A stretch of DNA of 64,000 nt from Delphinus delphis (GCF_949987515.2 NC_082689.1:8609501-8673500); one strand, 5' to 3'; counted from the stretch's first letter, positions 26,863 to 38,945 are shown. A program made the numbers and translations. Notes: generated by a model not told the origin, from the letters alone.

Positions 26863-27299
26863 CTTTATGCAAAAACTAGAGAAAACTTCAATCACTCTTG
26901 AGGACTGCAGTGGCAGCTTCTGATTTCTATATAATAGGGATTTAGGGCCTACGAGCTGGTTGAATAAGGGGAAGACTATGGGATTTGTCTGGAAGACGAA
27001 TTTGAATAGGAAGCATCCTGGTTTTGCTTAGATTGGATGAAGTCTGGACTCAACCTGGGTGCCTGGGGAGAGCGGTTAGCTGATGGGAGATAACGGAAGG
27101 GATGGATCTAAAAGCCCCAGGCCACCCTCTCGTGCCGCCACTCCCCAGCTGGACGACATGGAGCCCCTTTCAAGCTTGGCTCACTGAAGCAAAGATCAGG
27201 GACTACTTGTGGGAAGCAGCTGGACCTGTCCTCGGGATATCCAGGCAGCCGCCTCAGGCCCACAAAGTCCAGGACAGCAGTCGAAAAGTGGGGTCATCC

Positions 27300-27757
27300 G
27301 GCAGCGGCTGCTGAGTTGGCGCGTCGGGGTTTTCCTCTGGGGAGAGGGCTCAGCAGAGCCTCGGCCCTCTGGCCCATCACCACTCCTCCCCGCCCGGGGA
27401 CGGCGGGCTCGGGGGTGGCCCGGCCGCGTCGGGGGACGAGCTTACCTGCTGCTCTGACGCGGGCACATGCGCCTACCCTGCCCGGTCGCCCCTCGTCCAG
27501 CCGTCGCCCCGGCAACCGCCGCCGCCTGCCTGGCACCACGTGGAGCAGCGCAGCCAATCACCGGACGCGACCTACGCGGAGCATCCTGGGACAAACGGCG
27601 GAGCCTAGCGGGCTAAGTCTCGGGGCTTCCAGGCGGCGGAAGTGAAGTCGCGGCTCGCAGTTCAGAGTCCGCTGCGGGTTACAAGATGCTGGGCGGCGTC
27701 ACCCGCCCTCCTCTCCACAACTTCTCATTGGTTCTTTTCCACAAATATTGCGCCTGG
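27300..27757 (-). promoter_or_regulatory. ARMC9: CpG-island promoter of ARMC9
   Basis: This GC-rich, CpG-dense block covers the inferred ARMC9 exon 1. Visible elements are an ETS-type site CGGAAGTG at 27637-27644, a CCAAT box on the plus strand at 27554-27558, a CCAAT box on the minus strand (ATTGG at 27727-27731) and an NRF1-like half site CATGCGC near 27466. There is no TATA box, as expected for a housekeeping-type promoter. A young SINE begins at 27758 and truncates the unique upstream sequence. Confidence 0.7.
27446..27640 (-). other. ARMC9: ARMC9 non-coding exon 1 (5' end approximate)
   Basis: A strong donor, AGCAGCAG/gtaagc, ends at 27446 on the minus strand inside a CpG-rich block. 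It lies 8.0 kb upstream of the first coding exon. No minus-strand ATG opens a long frame here, so the exon is read as 5' UTR. The transcription start cannot be read directly; 27560-27650 is an estimate from the ETS and CCAAT motifs. One short upstream ATG lies near the donor (see findings). Confidence 0.7.
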
Positions 27758-27964
27758 GGCTTCCCTGGTGGCGCAGTGCTTGAGAGTCCGCCTGCCGATG
27801 CAGGGGACACGGGTTCGTGCCCCGGTCCGGGAAGATCCCCCATGCCGCGGAGCGGCTGGGCCCGTGAGCCATGGCCGCTGAGCCTGCGCGTCCGGAGCCT
27901 GTGCTCCGCAACGGGAGAGGCCACAACAGTGAGAGGCCCGCGTACCGCAAAAGAAAAAATAAAA
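27758..27964 (+). mobile_element. CHR-2-like SINE at the ARMC9 promoter
   Basis: The full-length copy is flanked by the perfect 11-bp duplication attgcgcctgg (27747-27757 and 27965-27975). It lies immediately upstream of the ARMC9 core promoter. Confidence 0.96.
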
Positions 27965-28696
27965 ATTGCGCCTGGCGTTGTGCCTGGCTCTAGGGATGAG
28001 CCCGACCAGGCTGGAAACAAAACCATCAAGAGATTACAGTGTGGTGTGCGCGGAAAAAGATAGGCGTCGTTATTCCCATTTTACAGGAGCGACCCAGGGT
28101 CAATTTAGAACCAACAAGGTAGCCCAAGATCTGCCTTAAAGCTCCAGGCACCAGGTTCCACCCCACTGCAGCAGTTTCCAGGGATTTTAGAGAAACTTTT
28201 TTTTCCCCACGTGAAATGTGGGTTTTTAAAAGTGAAACAGGAGCACAAATCATCCCTGTCCTTGCGTGTGGTGCTTTTGAACTGAAGTTCACCAGCACTG
28301 AAAGAGCACCTGCGAGTCGCCCAACTCTGGGCTGGAGGCTGGGGAGTTGGCTAGAGATGGAGAAAATCTCTCCCCACCCGGCATTGAGGACCAGATCTCC
28401 ATGTTTCCATCTCCATGCTTCCAAGAAGGTGGAGACCACCAAGGCCAGAGACAGGGAAGAGGGCATGGAGAAGGTAGATATGCTTGCCTTTGAAGAAGCC
28501 CTAAGATGGTCTGTGGCCACCTCCCCAGGCCCCAGGCCTGCCAGTGCTCTTTTGAGATCTGAGAGTGTTTTCAAAGAAAGGTTGTATTTAGCAGGAAGAG
28601 ACACATTGTCCAGGTAATATGAATTGAAAATAAACCTCGCCATTCATAATGACAAAAGTTCACATCTATTGTCAACTCACTGTGTGCCAGGGATTG

Positions 28697-28840
28697 CCAG
28701 ACAAAATACAGGACAACCAATTAAGTTTTAATTTCAGATAAGTTTTTAGTTAAGTATATCCCAAATATTGCCTTATTTTATTGTGCATATAGGACATTAT
28801 ATTTCCTGTATTTTTATTTGATAAATATGGCAACCCTATG
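28697..28840. mobile_element. Palindromic DNA-element remnant
   Basis: Its ends are inverted copies: ttgccagacaaaatacagga on the left, and on the right, in reverse, ttgccatattta with aaaatacagga. This resembles a common palindromic non-autonomous transposon; the family is not assigned. Confidence 0.5.
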
Positions 28841-28952
28841 AGTGCCCACTTGTATGTAATCCTCACACCACATCTATGAGATGGGTAATATTTTCAGGGG
28901 TTTACAGATTAACGAGGTTGTACCTTACCTGAGCCCTCTGCTCCTGGGAAAC

Positions 28953-29445
28953 AGTGATGGTTAAGGAATCCCCCCACCCTTTTGTGTTCTGGGAAGGGGC
29001 TTACCAAAAAGAACTACCCTTCCTCTTGTGACTTAGATAAGGCTCATCATCCACTCTTCGTGACTCCTGTAAGGTTCATGCATGATGCCCTTGTTTACCT
29101 GTGACAAGGCCAAACATAGACCTTTCCCCTTTTGCTTGAACCTGCTCACCAGGCCAGACACAGACCTTCCAAATTCCTGTTCTTTGTCTCATGGTTGATT
29201 AGCTGAGATAAGAACTGTTTGTGCCACCCCCCCCGAAACTAGTTAGATACAGAGATAAGCATGTCCTGTTCAGCTAATTGACTGAGATTTCCCCTGATGG
29301 CAAAATCAACCCAACTGTAAATCATCCTACTTGTAATCTGTCTAGCCCTCCCTCTACGAGTGCCTGTGGAGGCACTCTGATGTCTGACCTGGTTCGCTCT
29401 ACCTATTGAATAAAATCAACCTGCTTGTCCAGGTTTTGTCTTTGA
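28953..29445 (+). mobile_element. ERV-type solo LTR (probable)
   Basis: This stretch ends in a region with AATAAA at 29409-29414 followed by a short U5-like tail (TTGTCTTTGACA), typical of class I retroviral LTRs. No retroviral genes adjoin it. The boundaries are estimates and target duplications were not identified. Confidence 0.45.
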
Positions 29446-29579
29446 CAAGATGAATAACACAAAGAGGTTAAGAAATTCCTCCAAATCCACATAGCTAGGG
29501 AGTGGTAGAACCAGAACTGAACACAAGACCTTGTACCTTTGAACCCTAGGCTCTTAACTACAATAAAAACCACTCCAGG

Positions 29580-29711
29580 TGGTTCCCTGGTGGTCTGGTG
29601 GTTAGGAATCTGCCCTTCCACTGCAGGGGACATGGGTTTCAATCCCTGGTCAGGGAACTAAGATCCCGCATGCTGCGCAACCCTGCCAAAGAAAAAGACA
29701 AAAACAAACAA
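29580..29711 (+). mobile_element. tRNA-derived SINE, short form
   Basis: It has the head ggttccctggtggtctggtg, then atccctggtcagggaactaa and a short A-rich tail. It is flanked by aaaaccactccag / aaaaccactcctg. Confidence 0.92.
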
Positions 29712-29799
29712 AAAACCACTCCTGCTTTACTTTCTCTTACAAGTGCATTTGCCTCACGATCAGGATTGGTCACTTACGAGTGCATTTGCCTGATGAGCA

Positions 29800-30257
29800 G
29801 GATTTGCCCAGCATCCCATCCCATGACCACAGGGATGGGCATTACAGCCCAATCTGGACCAATATTGCCCCATCCTTCTGACAAGTGATTGGTTCAGGAT
29901 AGGCATGTGACCCAAGCTGATCCAATGGAAGTCCTTCCCTGGGATTTTTCTGTTGAAATGTGGTCAGTTCATTGTAAAATGAGACTCCAGAGCAGCCTAC
30001 TGCCGTGTTCTTCATCTCATGGGAAGGCCTGAGAAAATGAAGCTGTTACCTAGAGAGATGCAAACAGAGCATGTTGGGGGCATCAGATCCTTGGTCCCAG
30101 ACTCCTGAGTTCCCTGGAGCAGCCCTCACTCCATCCATTGCGTAAGCACTGCTCCCCCCCAACCCCAGCATCCTTCCAATCAACCATCATTTTCATTTAA
30201 ACTGGTTCAAATTGAGTTTCTGTCACTTGCAACCAAAAGAAGTCTGACTATTACAGA
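29800..30257 (+). mobile_element. Old LTR-like repeat, family unassigned
   Basis: The end gagtttctgtcacttgcaac with aaaagaagtctgactattac resembles the 3' end of an ancient mammalian LTR. The 5' limit is a guess. Confidence 0.45.
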
Positions 30258-30989
30258 CATAATTTCTATATGTTATATCAACTGAAAATGGCTTAAAAAT
30301 TTGTTTCTTGTTAAACAATTTAAGTTTATTTCCAGGGATGTGAGTCACATCACAGCACCCAGTAGTTCTGTGGCCTGGGTGAGGTTGGCAAAAAGATCCA
30401 GACCTTCAAATGGCCTTCCCAAAGGGCAAGCACAGAGGGCAGTATGTTGGTTTGAACTGAAGAGTAGATGCTACAGTGACCGAATTTGGTGGTTTTCTCG
30501 CAGGTTGACACATCTTGAGGACCAGCAAGGCATGGCTCACAAGGAACCTCTTTAGCTGTACTGCCAACCCTGTCACTAAGCATTTCCTGGCCTCATTGTT
30601 GTCTCAGCCTAAGCACCGATCCACTTGCCCCAGACCAACTTTACATTATGACTGCTGCTTTCACGGTGAGACCTACATATGGACTTGAGAGGGTGTGGGT
30701 GAGACAGGGACAACTGGGCTACTAAATAGTTGGTTAATCATGACAGTGAAAAGAATAATTCCTGATGATAGAAGATGCACATAGTAACGCTGAATCTCCC
30801 TTTTCACCCTTCTCCCCACATATATTTAATGTCCCATGAGCTCAGTTGAACCTGAGGTCAAGGGTAAGACATAGAACTCCTTGCTGCCCCTGGATGAAGC
30901 CTTTTACTGCTAATAGACATCTGAAGCCAAAAGTGAAACTATGGCCGGTGAGGAGAGAATTTGGGAGGATGACCCACTGGCTTTCCCAT

Positions 30990-31115
30990 GTGTGGTCCCC
31001 AGATCAGCTGCCGCAGCAGCATCTGGGAGCTTGTTAGAAATGCACATTCTCAGGCCCCACCCAGACCTGCCGAATCAGAAACTCTGGGTGGGGCCCAGCA
31101 ATCTAGGCGACTGGG
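30990..31115 (+). mobile_element. MER5A-type hAT element
   Basis: It matches by pattern: gagcttgttagaaatgcaca, ttctcaggccccacccagac, gaatcagaaactctgggtgg and ggcccagcaatct. Confidence 0.85.
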
Positions 31116-31139
31116 ACTGATGGGCGCCCCAAGTGTGGG

Positions 31140-32440
31140 AGCCGCTGGACTTGAAGGTCTCGGGTTGCGCGGGCTCTGGGCGGGAGCGGAAGCGAGCATC
31201 CCCCGGGCCCCGGCGCGGCGCGAGGAGCTGGGCTCTGCGAGGCTGGATCGGCGCCCGCCGCCCGCCCCGCCCTGGTAGCCGCACAGACGCCGCCCGCCCG
31301 CGCGTCTGGCTGGCTGGCGCGGGGACCAGGTGGAGCCGCGATCACCAACGCAGCCGCTCCGCCCCGAGAGGAAGCAAGCAAGACGCCCACGGAGTTTTCA
31401 CCCAATGACCCTAATCTTGGGGGTGGGGGTGGGGGCGTCACTGCAGTGACCTCGGCCCTGGGAAGGATGGGGTCAGCGCGGGGCCTGGGTAGAGCTTAAG
31501 ACAGCAGCCGTCGGACCTGACCTGGGCTCCGCCCAGGTGGAAGTTCGGCTCCTGCCGGGCCCCTGGCGCGCCCGCGCCTCCTCCCGCGGTCATTTCCAGG
31601 AACCTGGACTCTGGCTGTGCCAGCCCGGCGGTCAGAGTGCAGAGCGGTTCCCAGAAATCACAGGCGCTCTGGAGCGGAGACAGTCCCCACCCGGGCGGCC
31701 CGGGCATCACTGTTTTCCCCCCGCGACCGGCCCCCAGCCCTGACCCTGGGAAGGAAGTCGGGGCAAAGACACTGGAGCGGCCTGGGGCACAGCAGCGCGG
31801 GCCAACCCCGCCTTCCCTCATTACAAGCTCTCTGGCCCTGTCCCTTTTCCTCCCGGCCTCAACTCCTTACAGAGTCGCGCCAGGGACGCAGAGGACTCCT
31901 TCACGTCCAGTGACAGAAACCTGTCTTGAAACAGCTTCAGTCAAAAGCGACTTTTCCTGGCTCCCATCACAGGGAAGTCAGGCGCAGCCCGCCTCCCTCA
32001 GGCAGAGCGGGAAGGAGGATCCCAGCAGTGCCTTCAGTTCTCGGCTTCTGTCTCTCTCCTCTGGGCTCTGCCAGGGGCTCTGTGTGGGGCGGGGACCGGA
32101 AGCCAGCTCTCCCCGTGGCGGGACCTGTGACCTGGGCCCGGGAGCAGCGAGCCGCGGCCTGGGCGGAGAGGCAGGGAGGACGAGCAAAGCCCTGTGGGAG
32201 CGCTCTCCCTGGAGTCTGGGGCCCAAGGGTCTGGTTCCCCTCTCTCCTGAGGCCTGGCTGCACCCTGTCCTTGACTCTTTAAAATGGCTTTGTGTGTATA
32301 AGATGAAGGCTGCTTCTGTGCTGAGCATGTTCGAGTTGATGACCCACAAAGAAGAGTCTGGACTCCCACAGGCTCCCTGGGCAGGGCTGGCTGCCTCCCA
32401 GCCTCCCTGCCCGTGGGCGTGGGGCAGAGCTCCCTAGCAT
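31140..32440. promoter_or_regulatory. GC-rich, CpG-dense island in the intergenic region
   Basis: The CpG-dense part is about 31160-31760. It carries a G-tract of three GGGGG runs at 31419-31435 and the perfect 14-bp palindrome gtcactgcagtgac at 31437-31450. A 266-codon plus-strand open frame starts at 31637 and ends at 32437. Its composition (Pro, Ser, Gly, Ala) and lack of any recognisable domain suggest GC-driven openness rather than a gene. It could be a promoter for a non-coding RNA or an enhancer. Confidence 0.5.
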
Positions 32441-34991
32441 GGAGGAGGGAAGAGGGGACACAGACACTGCCTCAGCGTCCAGCTCGGTGACCTCCTCCTC
32501 CCTCCCGCTGGGACAGGGGAGTGGCCTCATCCTCCTCTGTATGGGTCCCAGGAGGGCCTGCCAAGATCCTTGGGGGAGGTGCTAAAGTGGGCAGAGATGT
32601 TGGAGCAGCTACAGTGTGGTGGCATCTTGTCCAGGCTCAGAAGTTTCTGGTAAATGGAGCTAAGGCAACCCCCGCCCCCCGCCCTGAGTATTTGCTTTGA
32701 GGAGGGGCTGAGAAGCTGTCCAGGAAAAATGATGTGAACTCTGTCCATCCCTAGGGTTCAGGCAAATATGGCCCAGCTGAGAACCTGTGATAGTCCTGAT
32801 GGAGGTCAACCTGCAGGGGTAGAGGTCAGCCTGCAGGAGCTGAGCACATCCAGGAAGGAACGGGAGGGGCAGTATCATCAAACTCTGCAACAATCTGAGG
32901 CTTGGCCAGCTGGCCAGCTCTTAGCAGCAGCATCCCATCTCAGAGTCACAGATCTTTGGGACTGCAGTGACCATAGGCCATATAGGCCCATAGGGATCAC
33001 ATGAGAAAACTGGAGAGTGAGAGAAGTCCATGGGAGGGGGACCTCCGCTGTGAGGTGAGCCTCCATCCACCCCTTTGAGCTCCCGGGCTGGGAAGCCAGA
33101 GCCACTTAGAGGTAGCAGCACCTTTGCCCTGGGCCTGTTGGCCAGTGGGGACAGAGGAGGAGACGCTCTGATGGTTTCCTAGCTGGGCTGTGAGTGGTGA
33201 AGCCCAAAAATCAAGGCCAGGCTGGGAGGGTGACGGGTGCCGTTTGTATGGAGATGAAGGAAATTTCTTTCTCCAGATTTTCTCGTAGGCTGAGCACTGG
33301 ATTTGTTTGGAAGAAATATTTGGATAAGTCCTTTGGGGTAAGGGTGGGTGAGGAGCAGATGAGAACACAAGGTCTCAGTGCTCTGCCTTCCAAGGGGGCT
33401 GGGTGCTAGCCCCGGGGTGCTGGCTAACCCACCGCTGCCTCCAGGGGTCACCCTTGATGGTGGTGCACCATGGTGGCCCTGCTCCCCAGCGTCCAGGCCT
33501 TGCTCTGAACCCCAAAGCCCTTGCGTCTAAACTATCCAGGTCTTTGGAAAGCCAGGTCTCGGGCCAGGCCAGCTGTGGCCACACAATCGTGCAGGCAGGC
33601 CTTTTGCTGTTCTCCCCAGCAGTGCCGAACCTAGAACACAGGTGTAGGCAAGGAGCCAAGACAAGGGACAGTTTTCTATCATCCGGACCCAAGAGCCCTC
33701 AGGACCCTGGTATGCCTGCCTCCCATTTTCTAGAACCATCTGTCCTATGGAAATGTGTGTGTACCTGTCTGGAGGAAGTAACAGGGGCTGTAGACAGGTA
33801 ACATTCTTTACTTGCCCTTGAAAGTCTGGCTCAGTCCAGATCCTCTGATCGGAGGTCTCGGGGGCAGGGGGCACGGGGCAGCCCAAGCCCTCTCGGGGGG
33901 TGGTGGGGGGCTCTGGGAGCCCCCTCCCCTCCAGGAAGCTGTGAGAGCTACAGGCCCCTGCCAGAGGAGAGCCCATTTATTTCCTCTGCCTGCTCAGCCC
34001 TCACATGGCCTTATAGGGTAGAGGCTGCGCAGAGGCCTGGCCCGCTGGGAAGAGCAGGCGGGGGGCCTCAGGGTCGCTCTCCATGGAGGCTGCGCCATCG
34101 CCCTGGGTGTTGAGTCTCCACCTTCTCAGGCTCCCCCTTCCATCACATGCTTTGTAATATCCTCTTTCCTATCCTAAAATGAAATTCCCAGCTAATATAA
34201 CCCCCTCACCCACCTGATTTTAAAATAATCATGATAATGCAATTTATTAAAAAACAATGTATTTTTCCATATGTGAGCACTTGGGCCGACTACACGGGAA
34301 GAAGAAAGCAGTCTGATGCACGTGGCCTCAGGCAGTTGCCCCTGCAGACCGGCGCAGGGGTGTGATGGTGGCGACTGGGTAGTTCAAAAGGATGAGCAGC
34401 TCTTAGTAAAGTTCTGGACCAGACCGAGCCACGCGCGGCAAGATGTCCAGCATGGTGGGCTCCCACCAGGAACACCCGTTGGGTTCCCCAGTCATTGTGG
34501 GAACTAAAAATGCCTCCACCCTACCCATGTGGGAAATGCCTCCCTTCCAGGGGCAGCTATGCCTCACTCCTGAGAACTGCAGCTTCAGGCTGTGAGGGTG
34601 GAGGGGAGATGAACGTGAATCCACCAAGCCCAGACCCAGGAGCTAATAACCCCGTGTGGGGAGAGGTAAGGGACACAGTGAGGACAAACACAGGTATAAT
34701 TCACGGTCACCACTTGGTGTCTCTGACTTCGCTCCTTCTGCTGGAGGACATGACACCATCAGGCTCCAGCAAAAAGCTTGCTATCCCTACACTCACTTCG
34801 TCATCGTCAGTGACCAAGTTGTTCAATTTGGCCTAAAATTTCTCTCAGATCCATGTTCTTCTCTTTATTGCTTCTGCCTTCTGCTTCGCTCAAGCCTCAT
34901 CTCCCTGGTGGAAGACTGCAGTGGTTTCCTCTGACTCCCCCCACCCCCCGCCACCAATTCAATCACCTCATCTGTCCCCTAGTACACCCTC

Positions 34992-35362
34992 TGTGTTAAT
35001 TTGCTAGGGCTGCCATACAAAATACTAGACACCGGGTGGCTTAAACAGCAGAATTTTACTTTATTACAGTTCTGGAGGCTGGAAACCCAAGATCAAGTGT
35101 TGGCAGGTTTGGTTTCTTCTGAGGCCTCTCTCTGCAGCTTGCAGATGGCCTCCCTCTTGCTCTCTCCTTCCATGGTTGCCCCTTGGTCTGTGTGTTGTCT
35201 GTCTTGTAAGGACACTAGTCATAGGATTAGGGCCCACCCATATGATTTCATCTTAACTACCTCTTGACAGGCCCTATCTCCATATACAGTCATATTCTGA
35301 GGTACTGGAGGTTAGGACTTCACTATACGAACTTTGAGGGGACACAGTTTAGCCCATCGCAC
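34992..35362 (-). mobile_element. MLT1-like (MaLR) LTR, minus
   Basis: It reads as the reverse complement of MLT1: tttgctagggctgccataca, cagttctggaggctggaaac, caagatcaagtgttggcagg, tctgaggtactggaggttag. Confidence 0.85.
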
Positions 35363-37254
35363 CCCTCTTTAATGGTTCTTCTTGAAGTAGTCTTTTGGTA
35401 TCAAATGCCAGAAATTCAACTCTAAGTGCCTTGTGTTTTGCTTTAAAAAAGAGGAGAGCTTGTCACTCATGGAACTTCATAGTCTGGAGGTAGAGACACA
35501 GCTGGATCCGGAGCTTGTGTGATGCTCTTTGGATCCACCTCTGAGCTCGGGTTCCTCTGGGTTGGCATCATGTTCAGGCTCTTTGCGGAGCAAGGCTCAG
35601 CTTTAGGGCGTGTCAAAAGTAGAAGAGAGAGTGGTTCCCAGTAGTTGGAACAGAGGTCCCAGAATTGGTCTTGTTTTCTCGGATTGGCCTGATGGGCTGT
35701 GTGCTCTTCCCTGAACCTGTCACCGAGGCCTGCGGGTGGAGTGTGCTGACCGGCAGCTGGGCTGAGCTAGGAGGTCAGCGGTTCCCTCAGGGAAGGCACA
35801 GACATCCGTTCCCAGAAGGGAGGGATGCAAATGGCGGCTGGTTTGCAAACGTTATAGAAGCTCACTGGAGAATGGGTGAATACACGAGTGCATGAGCTCC
35901 CTAGACCTTCTCTAACGTGGTACAGAAATGCGAGCTAAGGCCAGTCGTCTATGGATTTAATTCCCACAGTTTGGTTTGGTCGCACTGGCTTTCCCCTCAG
36001 ATGTGATGCTTTTCCATATTCCTTATTAGTATCAGCCCCACTGCCAGAGTGTGACTTTGTCTTGGACCAGTCAGTGGCTTGAGAATGTTGAGGGACTAAG
36101 CACAGATTACATGTCCCTGTTCAGGATGGATTAGGACCTTTAAAGACTCTAAGCACTGAAAAGATTATGGTGCCTCCCCCACGCCCCGTTGGCCCCATTA
36201 AAAATAAAAATATTTCTAAGTCACAGAATAAATGTAAGGAGGTCTAACAGCGTATTCATTTTCCCCATAAAGACTATTTTAATTGCAAATATATGTTGAT
36301 CAAATTATTTTAAGAAAAATGAAATTATTTTTTCCTGGGCTTCTACCCTGCTGGCTCCAGCATGCACTTCTGCCCGCTGATGGGCAATTTAGCCCTGCCA
36401 GCCCCGCCTGAGCCCGCTGCCGGCTGAGGAGGTACTGGACTGCGTGAACACAGCCCCCCTGAGAACCCTGACGAGAAGGAAGGCTGAGGCACCTGTGTCT
36501 AGGCCTCTGTGGGGCTGGCTTGGGGCCTGGAGTTTCCAGGGCAAGGACTGACTGTTTGGCATCCGCTCACAGGCACTGTCTGCTCGGGCAAGGCGATGTG
36601 CTTGCATCTCCCTGGTCACTGCAAGCCGCAGAAGGTCTCAGGCTGGGGGCTCCGGTGGGGCACTTCCCAGGGGAAGCAGTGCGTCGTGGCCGCCCCTGCT
36701 CCTCAGTATGCCCACCGCAGGGCTCTGGGGAAGAGAGCGAAGCATCTCATTAAACGGGCTGTTACCAGAGTTCGACAAACCCGAAGTCCTTTTTGCTGGT
36801 GAGCAGCAAGAGCCACATTGAGTGCAGGCGAGCCTGGAGTTAGGGAAGCCAGTGGGCCTGATGCCATGTATCACATGTACCACAGGCGAGACCTGCCCAA
36901 GGGGCCCCAGCAGGACAGCATTCTCACCTCCTGCCACTTGGTCCACTGACCTGGTTTCTGGGGACCCTTCCTTTGGGGAATAATTCTGCCTCCAGGTATG
37001 TCCTGCATTGCTGCTGGAGACATCTGTCTTCTACAGAGGGCTTTTGCTGATGGCTGTGCTGTTGGAGGGGTTCTGGGGTCCTCACTACCCCCGTATCCAC
37101 ACCCCGTCTAAACGCCAAGGGGACCCAAGTCTGGAGGCAGCTTTGTGTAGGACCGTGTTTCTCAGTGTGGTCTCAGGATCACCTGAGTGCCAGCTAAACT
37201 GGCTGATTTCTGAGTTGGACTCCAGCTCTGTCAAGTCACTGCCATGGTGGCTAA

Positions 37255-37470
37255 ATAAGCAGAAGCAAACGAATCGGGTTTTGTAGTCAGACCTGGGTTT
37301 GAATTTGTCTCATAACTTACTGTGTACCCTCATCCTCTCTAAGTCCCATTTTGCGTAACATGGGCCAGTAATATTTAGCTCACGATAGAATTGCGAGGAT
37401 TGAAAATGGTAAAATGTGAATAAAGTGCTGAACAGTGCCTAGCTCACAGAAGCTAAATACACGTTTGGCA
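37255..37470 (+). mobile_element. MIR SINE
   Basis: The stretch includes gtcagacctgggtttgaatt, cttactgtgtaccctcatcc and aacagtgcctagctcacaga, the usual MIR order. Confidence 0.75.
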
Positions 37471-37481
37471 CCATCATCGGT

Positions 37482-37535
37482 CCAGCCATCTGTCTGACCG
37501 TCTGTCTGTCCATCTACCTGTCCATCTGTCCATCT
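37482..37535. repeat. Degenerate (CTGT/CCAT)n repeat
   Basis: Imperfect tetranucleotide units of the type tctg/tcca. Confidence 0.8.
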
Positions 37536-38689
37536 AATACTTACTGGGAGCCTACGATGAGCCAGGAACTGCTCTAGGCACTAGGAATACATCAGTCATC
37601 AAAAACAAACTCCTTGTCCCCAGGAAGTTTACACACTAAGCAGGGGATACAGACAATAAAGAAACATATGATAGGCAAGGTGGTTCTAAGTGCCATGGAG
37701 AGAAATAAATCAGGATCAAGTGTATCACCAGACTCCCCAGTTATTTAACCTGGAGCCAACAGGCATTATGTCTCAAACACTGTGACAGGGACTTTGGGGG
37801 ATATGTTGGGGCTTGCTCTTAAGGAGCTGGCTGGGCGATAAAAATCCCATACACACAGGAAATCACTGGAGAACAACGAATCACCTGCCAACCATGTATC
37901 ATACACGCCTGGGAGCTGCTCAGAGGAAAGATTGATTGAATACCCCCACCAGGCTTCTAATCCAGGAACAAAGGAAGGGATATGCTTACTCCTTATTTTG
38001 GAGAGGCTAGTTCATACCCAGCATAAGCAGAAAGCCTTGTATGCTTATAAACCTCTTAAATCATTAGAACATGAATCAGGGCTTCTGAGAAAAGATCATG
38101 GCATGAGTCAGAGGCTGCTCACACCAGGTCGTGGGAATACAACTTGATGGGAAACTCTTTATCTGTCCAACTATTTGCCAAGTCCCAGCTCTGTGTAATG
38201 CCCAAGATCTCTGAAGGTAATTGTCTGCCGGATGCAATTTTATTATAAATAAATAACTCACTGATTTGGCAATCACTGAGTGCATGCACCAAAGGAACTG
38301 CCCAGATCCCAGCGAACAGATGGGAAATGCCCATCAGCAATGGGCTGTGTTGTAGAGGCAACGGGTGTTTGGAAATAATGCTTTTATTGACAATCCCTTT
38401 TTGAAAGGCGTACTGGCTTAAGAGTATGGAGGAAGAAGACACAAACTTGGAGCAGAGTATGGAAGTAGAATAGCCAGAAAAATGGCTATTTGGAGGTCTG
38501 TTGCCCTTTGGATCAAACATGCCCAGAAAACTAATAGGCCAGGGACCAGCTCTGTGGAAAGACGAACTGGAAACACAACTGTAAAAGTGGTGCTTAATGT
38601 CAACCAGTCACTTCACTATTATAAGTGCCTTCATGTGTAAAATGAGGGGTTAGACCATACCGTTCTGATTCAATTAAAATTTAGGGAAT

Positions 38690-38945
38690 ATGTTAGTGCT
38701 AGGTTCTTTAACCTAGATAGATTATCTCAAGATAACAGCGTCTAGTTCACAGGGTTGTCGTGAGGAATAATACATGTGATTCTTAGTATCTAGCATGTAG
38801 TAAGCATGTAATAATGAGCCATTATCATTTAATCCCCCAACCTTGAGATAAACATTATTTCCTCTGTACAAATGAGGAAACCACTAAGGGACAAGATTAG
38901 GATCTGAACCAAAGTCTGAAGCCAGAGTCTACGACCTTCCCATTA
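38690..38945 (+). mobile_element. MIR SINE
   Basis: It contains cacagggttgtcgtgaggaa, taatacatgtgattcttag, tacaaatgaggaaaccacta and ggatctgaaccaaagtctga. Confidence 0.6.

Larger units (their letters stand above)
19433..27445 (-). other. ARMC9: ARMC9 intron 1 (about 8.0 kb)
   Basis: It separates the non-coding exon 1 from the start-codon exon. It carries an MLT1-like LTR, an L1 3' UTR, CHR SINEs, L2/MIR remnants and the nested transposon cluster at 24256-25125. Bases 22815-23730 and 25200-25870 are GC-moderate sequence with no clear assignment, possibly old repeats. Confidence 0.8.

Noticed and set aside
27294..27557. 87-codon minus-strand frame over ARMC9 exon 1
   Set aside because: It begins with TTG rather than ATG and runs through the strong donor at 27446, so it is not a plausible protein start.
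27679..28029. Repeated open frames with residues like MAHGPSRSAACGIFPDRGTN at several places
   Set aside because: They lie inside CHR SINE copies and recur with each copy, so they are translations of the repeat, not proteins.
28026..28643. 205-codon minus-strand open frame upstream of ARMC9
   Set aside because: It has no recognisable domain or splice context, it overlaps another open frame on the plus strand, and part of the region looks like old MIR/L2 sequence. It is consistent with chance.
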